Origin: Boletus sp. NGJ | Taxonomy: Eukaryota > Basidiomycota > Agaricomycetes > Boletales > Boletaceae | Direction: 5' to 3' | NCBI GenBank assembly: GCA_019096195.1 | Contig: JAGTXK010000073.1 | Location: 1,364,001 to 1,428,000 of the forward strand | Length of the DNA: 64,000 bases | Shown: positions 57,201 to 64,000 of the stretch, one piece after another | How the letters are laid out: each line of letters starts with the position of its first letter | Position numbering within the stretch: the first letter of the stretch is position 1 | The notes under the pieces: model-generated | Told to the model about the DNA's origin: nothing | The model's input: the letters and a program-made list of their open reading frames with translations, nothing else | The model's database searches: none | Position numbers and translations under genes: made by a program

Positions 57201-59421
57201 TTATCTTGGATTCAGTCGAGGCTCTCATGCTCACCTCGCTGGCAATGACAGGAAATCTGGAGGTGTCAAAGGATTGAGCAATGAACTTATGCAACTCCGT
57301 AAAATCTGTCAGCACCCTTTCTTGTTCGAGAGCGTCGAGGACAAGGTCAACCCAAGCGGTCTCATCGACGACAAACTCATTCGCTCCTCTGGGAAACTTG
57401 AGCTACTTTCTCGCATTCTCCCAAAGTTTTTTGCCACAGGCCACAGAGTAAATTCTCTTGCCTAGTTCCAGAAAATCTACCGATGATGTATGAATCCACA
57501 GGTACTTATCTTCTTCCAAATGACTAAAGTCATGGACATTATGGAGGACTTCCTCAAGATGTCGGGTTGGAAATACCTTCGGCTCGACGGTGGTACGAAG
57601 ACGGAGGAACGTGCGGGGCATGTGGCATTGTTCAACGCCAAAGGCTCGGAGTACAAGGTGTTCATCCTGTCGACGCGTGCTGGTGGGTTGGGGTTGAACT
57701 TGCAGAGTGCCGATACGGTCATCATGTGGGTAACTTGTTTCTATCTGCAATGCACCGTGCTCACTATACTTGGGGGTGTAGTTTTGACTCTGATTGGTGA
57801 GTTTCATAAATGTGTTTGACTGAGCGTTTGGGCTAATGAATCGTCTACCTTAGGAATCCTCACGCCGACTTGCAAGCTCAAGATCGTGCCCACCGTATCG
57901 GTCAGACAAAAGCTGTTCGTATCCTGCGTTTCATCACCGAGAAGAGTGTGGAGGAGGCAATGTACGCTCGTGCGCGATACAAGCTCGATATCGACGACAA
58001 AGTCATTCAAGCTGGTCGCTTCGATAACAAGTCGACGGTGGAGGAACAGGAAGAGTTCTTGGTAAGTATTCCAGTGATAGCCATACGTCATCATTCCTAT
58101 ATGCTGGGTTTGCTTTTCCTTGCCAGCGATCCATCCTCGAGGCGGACCAAGAGGAAGAAAACGAAGAGCAGGGTGACATGAATGACGACGAGTTGAATGA
58201 AATGCTTACTCGTAGCGACGACGAAGCCGTAATTTTCCGCGCCATGGATCTCGCTCGCGAACGAGAAACACTCGAAAACTGGCGCGCTGCCGGGAACCGC
58301 AGCAGGCCTCCCCTACCCCTCATGCAACTTGAAGAACTTCCCGAATGTTATCAAACCGACGAACCCTTTGAAGCCAAGGAACTGGATGAGGTCTTGGAGG
58401 GTCGGGGTCAACGGCGGAGGAACGTGGTGAATTACAATGATGGCTTGAGTGACGAACAATGGGCGATGGCTGTCGAAGATGGCGAGGATCTGCAGGAGTT
58501 GGTGGATAAGGCGAGAGAGAAGAAGGAGCGGCGGGCGACGAACAAGCTGATCAAAGAAAGTGAGACGCCAGGCAGAAGTACGCCTGCTAGCGAGACGGAT
58601 GTTCGTGGCAGGAAAGTAAGGAAGGGCAAGACGAAGATGGGCGACTACGAACCCCCGGCTGCTGCTGGCAAGCGGAAACGCGGGATGAAGTCTATGTCTG
58701 TGACACCTTCGAATAACGAAGAAGACGAGGAAGATAGGGACTCGGTATGTGGCCCCTTGCACGCTTTTGTGTGTGTTGGTATTGATATTTCCCGTCATTA
58801 GAAACGGCGCAAGACAAAGGCACAAGATATGACTCCCGCCGTGAAGGAGAGGATGAAAAAAGCCTTTAATGAGGTCCACAAAGCGGTTCTCGCCTGCGAG
58901 GATACAGATGGACGGAAACGATGTGAATTATTCCGTGAGCTTCCGGATAGAAGGGTATGTGTGGACCCCATTGCACACAGGCTGAGGTACTCATTCGACT
59001 CTATCAGGACTATCCTGACTATTACCAACTCATCACGCAACCTATCGCCCTCTCCACCATCCGCAAACGTGTTACCGGTGGATATTACAAGAGCATCACA
59101 CAATACAGGGAAGACTGGAAACTCATGTTCGACAATGCCCGGACGTATAACCAAGAAGGGTCATGGGTCTATATCGATGCCGAGGAGATGGAGAAAGTCT
59201 TCCGTGCCACGCTCGCCAAAGTCACGGACGGAACCGATCTTCCAGGTGCCGCACCACTTCCAAGCAAAGCCGCCCCATCGGCGTCTGGGTCATATGACTC
59301 TGCATTGACGCCGATGGACGACGACGAACATCCACAACGAGGAAGGGCGCGGAGCGCGGGGCGCAAGCAAGTGTTGAGCGATGACGACGAGTATCTGACG
59401 AACCCGAGCGACGAGGATTGA
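54279..59421 (+). CDS. SWI/SNF-RSC catalytic ATPase (Snf2/Sth1/BRM type)
   Basis: Nucleosome-remodelling ATPase. Start ATG at 54279 ([13 protein letters not shown]). Domains in order: Gln-rich N-terminus with [23 protein letters not shown] ([20 protein letters not shown]); HSA ([20 protein letters not shown]); SNF2 ATPase with GLGKT after an intron, DEGHRMKN (DEGH box) and LTGTPLQNN; helicase C domain with [33 protein letters not shown] and [12 protein letters not shown]; SnAC-like region ([15 protein letters not shown]...[16 protein letters not shown]); bromodomain ([33 protein letters not shown]). Motif FDSDWN is supplied by a 15 nt microexon at 57782-57796. One early intron contains a 12-C run before its acceptor. 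TGA at 59421. Whether it serves SWI/SNF or RSC cannot be told from sequence. Confidence 0.96.
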
Positions 59422-59788
59422 AGGTAATGCACGAACGTGTCGGTCTGCGCAGTTTACCTTTGGAGTCGTGATCATTTTTGTTGTTTTGTGTATCGTGTGT
59501 ATTATTTTTTTACTCTAGTGTTATTTTTTTTTTCCTGTCTCGCTGAGCGATCCTGCAATCCGACGTCTTTGGGAGAGAACTTGTTTTCAAGTCTAGTCGG
59601 GACGACTCTTCAAAGGAGGCAGAGACCCCCCGAGCAAAGTGGACCAAGGCAAACAACAGCCAACGGAAGTCGTCCCGGTGAAGGAGAAACCGTAAATATT
59701 AGTCTATTGAATCTATACAAGCGTCCAAGCAAGATCCCAGCACTCCAAAACGACCTCTCAAGATAACGAACACTATTGAAATCTAGAG
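59422..59788. other. Convergent 3' region, SNF2 gene / transporter
   Basis: 367 bp between two convergent stop codons. T-rich runs (59501-59535) suit a polyadenylation region for the + strand gene. No gene. Confidence 0.5.
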
Positions 59789-62463
59789 TCACGATTCGCC
59801 AACGATACCACCACCGTCATCGTCGCCATCGCCATCGCCTTCCCGTCCTATCGACACCCGACCGGTGAGATCCGTGGAATCGACTGCGTTCTGACTGTCT
59901 CCGAGATGCCAATCCGACATGCCGAGCGCACAAAAGACAGGTACGACGCTGAACCCGATGGCACATAAAATCATCACCTTCATCGTGTCATCGTAAGCTA
60001 GTGGGGGAACCTGTCAATCTACTGAAACGCTTTGACGAGGAGCACGACTCGAAGAGGGACAGGCAGACAGAATATCGCACACACCTTGAATCACACCTTC
60101 TCGCACGGGGTCGCCCCGCGGGGAGGCAGTGACGGACGTAATGCTGCCGTACAACTCGGCGCGTTGCGCGTCCGTCAACCACGGCAAGTACTTTTCTAGA
60201 TTGCCAGGCATCGTGTTCGACCAGATCGCACCGGCTGTCGATGGGGCTTGTATCAGATACACACAAACGGTGAAACGTATCTCTCCAAATACGATGGGCG
60301 CTCTTACCGCATGCACTGCCTACAGCACCTCCGATTTCCGTGAACAGCAAGACGAGCGCGGTGATGATCGCTACGTCGGCATGTGGCACCGCGGCTTGAG
60401 CGCCGACCTGGGAGGAGATCGCTGCAAGCCCGCCGCCAAAGCCTTGTAAGATTTGCGTAAACACAAGTTCGACATCCGATCCGTTGGCGCCTCGGGAATG
60501 GATCATCATTGCGACGCCCCTGTACGTGGATATTAGCATCACGCGATGGAGAGATGTCACGGTGAACAAACGCGAGGCGTACGACGAGACCAAACACCAA
60601 GACATACTATAGGTGTATGGAAGGTGAGCACTGCCAGGAGACTGCAGGGAATCGACGCACTTTGTACCGGTGCATTAGGTGCATGCTGACTCCAGCCAGA
60701 ATGCCAAAGAGTGTCAGAGCTATAGTTTGCGTTTGCATGAAATATGTTGCATTGATGAGTGACCTATGATTCAATTGAGTCACATTGAAACCATCATAAG
60801 CGAAACACTCGCCATGTTTTCACAACCAACACGAAAGAATACAGATATGTGAACGTGAGATAAAAGGACATCTGGAGTGGTTTGTGAGGGGCGGATTATG
60901 ATCACCGGAAGTGACCTATGACCTACGAAATCGAAGAAACCAATCAATGCCGCAAATATCACACTCCTGTTTTTCAAAAAGCGCGGAGCGATAACTGGCC
61001 TCGTCGCGACACGAAAATCCCAATAAGCGAATACGAAAAGAAACACAATTCCGATAGTGAGCATTGAAACTACTGAAACTGAGTTGTTTTAGACCAGCGG
61101 CCCACACTAAGAAGGCTGAACTTACCATTTTTCCATTGACCATTCACAGTCTGGCTTAGGGTGAGCGGGAGGAGGATCAACGATATCGCTGTACCAAGGA
61201 GTATGAGACCGACAACGTCGAGTTGTACAGCCGTCCGTCGTAAACGTCGTAATATTGTGTCATCAGAAGAGATTTCTCCATTGAGTACATCCTGATAATC
61301 GTTTGAAATGGGTTCGATAGGTTTTACGAGCCCAAGTTTCTTCGTCTGGTACTCGGCCCATAAAAGTGTGATGATGAGCGGAGAAAGTGACACGGGAACT
61401 AGTATAGCAAACATCCCATCTGAAACGAGAATGAACACTCCGTCAACGGGGATAACGAGCGTGCTTACAACCCCATCGCCAACCTAGGTGTTCGATGACG
61501 GCGGTCGAAATATTAGAGCCAATGAAAGCATTGACCAGGAAAGGAGAGGAAACAAGAGCCACTACGAGCCCTCGCCATTTGAGCGTTGTTATGTCGGCGA
61601 TCATGATTTGAGTCAGAATTTGTAGCCCGCTACCGATGTAGGTTAGTTTTCGAACCACAAAGGCGAGCTAATCGCATACGTGTAGCCGCTGCAAAAGTAA
61701 GAAGTCAGTAATGTATATTTCAATAGAAGGAGCACAATGTACACTGCATAGAGAATGATACCGCCCGCCATTGTGCCTACGTTCGGCGCAGAAGCGATTA
61801 CGGTATATCCTACACGAAACCTCGATCTTTTGTCCATTAGCAATAGTGATTGACATCACCCACCGAGAACATAGAAGAATACTGCGTGACGCCATTAGGA
61901 GCAACTGTGGAACTTGGCGATAGGCACTCACGGACGCCGACATATGCCCTACCCCGTGAAGAGACATCGGCGACTTTGGCTATAACTGGTTTGCCTACAG
62001 CCACTATGCTCGCATAGCGTCGTTCGTCAATGAAAAACCTATTATCCGGCGAGGAACCCACCGATGAGCGACTGTGCAACCGCTATGGAGCTTAAGAGGC
62101 TGTGCTCTCCGAAGCTAGATGTCGCGAAGGTGAGGTATGCGTATGTGGTCGACGCGTCGAGAGAATAAATGTACGATGCAAGCGCGAGACTGGATGGTGT
62201 GAAGTTACAAGTCAGACGAACACGCACGCTATGTCAGCGAGAGAGAGAAGGGATGTCTCCACGATGACGAAAGAGTAGGCGTACCCTATGAAGAGACCCC
62301 AGCGAGAGTAACGGCCATAGATGCGCAAAGCAGCCTGAACCTTTTCGACGCCGGTGTGGGCATCTTGTTCCCTGGTCACGGCATTGCCTGGGTCCTCGTC
62401 GGTGTGGTAACCGGCGCGTCGGGGTGAGCGGTCACAGCTCTCCTCTGTTTTTTGAGAGGTCAT
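59789..62463 (-). CDS. MFS siderophore/iron transporter (SIT family)
   Basis: Fourteen-helix major facilitator of the fungal siderophore-iron transporter group, moving ferric siderophores or related ligands across plasma or vesicle membranes. ATG at 62463 starts a hydrophilic N-terminus (MTSQKTEESCDRSPRRAGYH). Family-like text: KVQAALRIYGRYSRWGLFIG, YIYSLDASTTYAYLTFATSS, PVIAKVADVSSRGRAY, LQILTQIMIADITTLKWRGL, PFLVNAFIGSNISTAVIEHL, WRWGCGMFAILVPVSLSPLI, DVVGLILLGTAISLILLPLT, PVIAPRFLKNRSVIFAALIG, GFGGGLAAISSQVGAQAAVP and IWSNTMPGNLEKYLPWLTD. The tail is acidic (GDGDGDDDGGG). Many short introns; followed in outline. Substrate unknown; no siderophore-synthesis gene lies nearby. Confidence 0.88.
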
Positions 62464-62941
62464 TAGTGGATACCAGGCGCGAAAACGTGGACTTTATACC
62501 TGGTGGATCTGTCGGAATGGGGATGTAGCCTGGCATCTGCCAAGCGGGAGAAGCGCTGAAAAGGCAGGTGACCAATTCGCATGCTTGTTATCTGATAACA
62601 ACCGACATCGCCACTTCGCTCTTATCTGCCGTCGGCCGAACGAAAGCCGACTAGCCGATGAGTCGTAGAGATCAATGTCGCGCGCACTAAACTAAGTCAA
62701 GCATCACCACCATCGGGCTCGCCAACTGCAGAGTATTTTCATGTCGTGACCAGACATTCAGGTATACCTTACTCTAATAAGATTTATTCATCATACTCAG
62801 CAAAAGGTTCCAGCAGTTCCCTAGGCTAACCGTTTCACTGATGAAAAGAGTTTACTGATTGCGAGGAAGAATCCAGTGAATAAGAGGAAGGATCTGGAAG
62901 GACACCGCCCCCCCCACGACGATCCACGACCATGCTGGTGG
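62464..62941. other. Upstream region of the iron transporter
   Basis: 478 bp with no gene. It should hold the transporter promoter. Iron-regulated fungal promoters often carry GATA-type sites, and GATA/TATC sequences occur here (for example CTGATAACA and CTTATCTG near 62590-62625), but such short motifs prove nothing. Confidence 0.4.
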
Positions 62942-64000
62942 CTACGAGGCTGCCTCCTCGTCACTCCAGACCAAGTCATCTTCGTCCGAGGGCAACCCAC
63001 AATTGCCATCCCCAGAAGTGGACGCTTCAGCAATGATGTGTCGACTGAGGAACCGTGATTATGGCACCCGGCATATAAGTCATACGATTTACCTTGAAAG
63101 CAGTTCTTCGACACCAGCCCTCCCAGCTTCCCAATCGACACGTACCCAGTTGTACACGAGCTCGCCGTCACGGTATACCAACAGCGTGGGCAGCATGTCC
63201 GTGTCCACATCTTCCTCGTCATACCCTTCTTCATCGTAGTACGGTGTCTTTTCTTCTTCGCTGTCGTCGTAGGGATCCTCCTCGTCTGCGAATCTACCCG
63301 GTATGCTTGGTTGTCGCGATGCATACTGTTTCGACGACGAGCGTTTGGAAGTGAACCCGAGGGCAGCAGCGCGAGCCCTAAGAAACTTGACGTGAGGATA
63401 CAAGCGCGCAAGCCTGGACAAGGTATCGTCCAGAGTGTAGCATCTTTCCAACGACTTTCAACAATCCCCGATCAGCCTCCAAGCATGAAACCCATACAAA
63501 AAAAACACCTCACCGATTCATAGAAATGAATGACCACCCACACCCCACGCTCCTCGCGCTCGACAGCAGCGACGAAACCCGCCTTGCCCACCTCCCTCAA
63601 ATGCCCAAACGGACCCTCTTTTGGACGTCCCAGGACGTCCCTCCGGACACGTCGCGCGAGCCGGTCCTCGACATCGCCCTCCGCCAAACCTTCCAGTGCC
63701 CGCCTCTCTTGCTCCTCCTCTAAAAATGTTTTCCCGCCCAGATTTCCACGCTCCATGCGCTTCCTCAACGCCTCGATCTCTTTTTCTCTCTTGGCGGCCT
63801 GGATCGTCTGCGCTTCGTGCTGGTCCCGAATGACACCTTTTACACCTGTCCTACCGGGACCCATGCCTATCGATTCGTACATGGCGCCGGAATCTGTACC
63901 GTTGTGTCCGTGTTTTTCATCGCCAAGGCCGAGCGCATCCGCGGATTCGAACGAGGGAGAGAGCGAAGGGGTGCGTTTGGGTGAAGAGGACCCTGCATCT
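62942..64000 (-). CDS. Phosducin-like protein, 5' end beyond window
   Basis: Thioredoxin-fold co-chaperone of the phosducin family (yeast Plp1/Plp2 type), which with the CCT chaperonin assists folding of G-beta, tubulin or actin. Open from the right edge: SPKRTPSLSPSFESADA, MYESIGMGPGRTGVKGVIRD (the family GPKGVI-like motif), a charged helix (AKREKEIEALRKRMERGN), GKAGFVAAVEREERGVWVVI, then after an intron LERCYTLDDTLSRLARLYP, VKFLRARAAALGF, and after an unusual acidic insert (about 45 residues, Asp/Glu/Tyr-rich) DTDMLPTLLVYRDGELVYNW. A last exon ends WSDEEAAS, stop at 62944-62942. Start codon lies beyond 64000. The insert inside the thioredoxin fold is not usual for the family. Confidence 0.85.

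Noticed and set aside
1-64000. Biosynthetic gene cluster, CRISPR, tRNA or rRNA
   Set aside because: No backbone synthase, no spaced repeats, and no cloverleaf or rRNA text was seen; the laccase, NmrA-like gene and transporter are too scattered to argue for a cluster.

Overview
This is nuclear DNA of a filamentous fungus, most probably an Agaricomycete basidiomycete. The genes are dense and lie on both strands. They are cut by many 47-60 bp GT-AG introns that often carry a CTCAC or CTAAC branch site. The protein set (GH72 glucanosyltransferase, Alg1, Get3, SRP68, Snf2/Sth1, Mdv1, Puf4, S28 peptidase, laccase, siderophore transporter) is fungal. I recognise about 25 protein genes. I see no rRNA, tRNA or CRISPR array.

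0.7-20 kb: a rhodanese plus tyrosine-phosphatase fusion (-) diverges from an Mdv1-like mitochondrial fission WD40 protein (+). Then come a poorly coding 2 kb, an RRM/zinc-knuckle protein (-), a GPI-anchored beta-1,3-glucanosyltransferase (-) and a Puf4-type Pumilio protein (-). 20.9-30 kb: a UVRAG/Vps38-like PI3-kinase subunit (-) diverges from an uncharacterised acidic protein (+), followed by a stand-alone cullin N-terminal domain (-), the Hsp90 co-chaperone p23/Sba1 (-) and a small membrane protein (+). 32-35 kb: the Fe-S protein Nfu1 (-) and the mannosyltransferase Alg1 (+) share an 84 bp divergent promoter.

35-50 kb is rearranged. A membrane-anchored laccase (+) is followed by a decayed tail of an NmrA-like gene, a derlin, an AT-rich stretch with a MITE-like element, and an orphan gene (-) fused to a laccase tail. 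A complete NmrA-like gene (-) comes next. The ordinary genes S28 peptidase, HEM3 and UBE2W-like E2 follow, and then an inverted 1.4 kb copy of the orphan gene with the laccase and NmrA tails. The laccase/NmrA 3' junction is thus present three times, with one intact laccase, one intact NmrA gene and two orphan-gene copies.

50.4-64 kb is housekeeping: Get3 (-), SRP68 (+), a SWI/SNF ATPase (+), a siderophore/iron transporter (-) and a phosducin-like protein (-) that runs off the right end.

Several genes serve membrane-protein biogenesis and ER quality control (Get3, SRP68, derlin, Alg1, p23). I see no sign that they form a functional cluster, since fungal gene order is usually loose. Two conserved genes (ALG1, HEM3) each carry one apparent extra G in a GGGG run. 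That suggests consensus errors in the assembly, so other isolated frame breaks should be read with caution.
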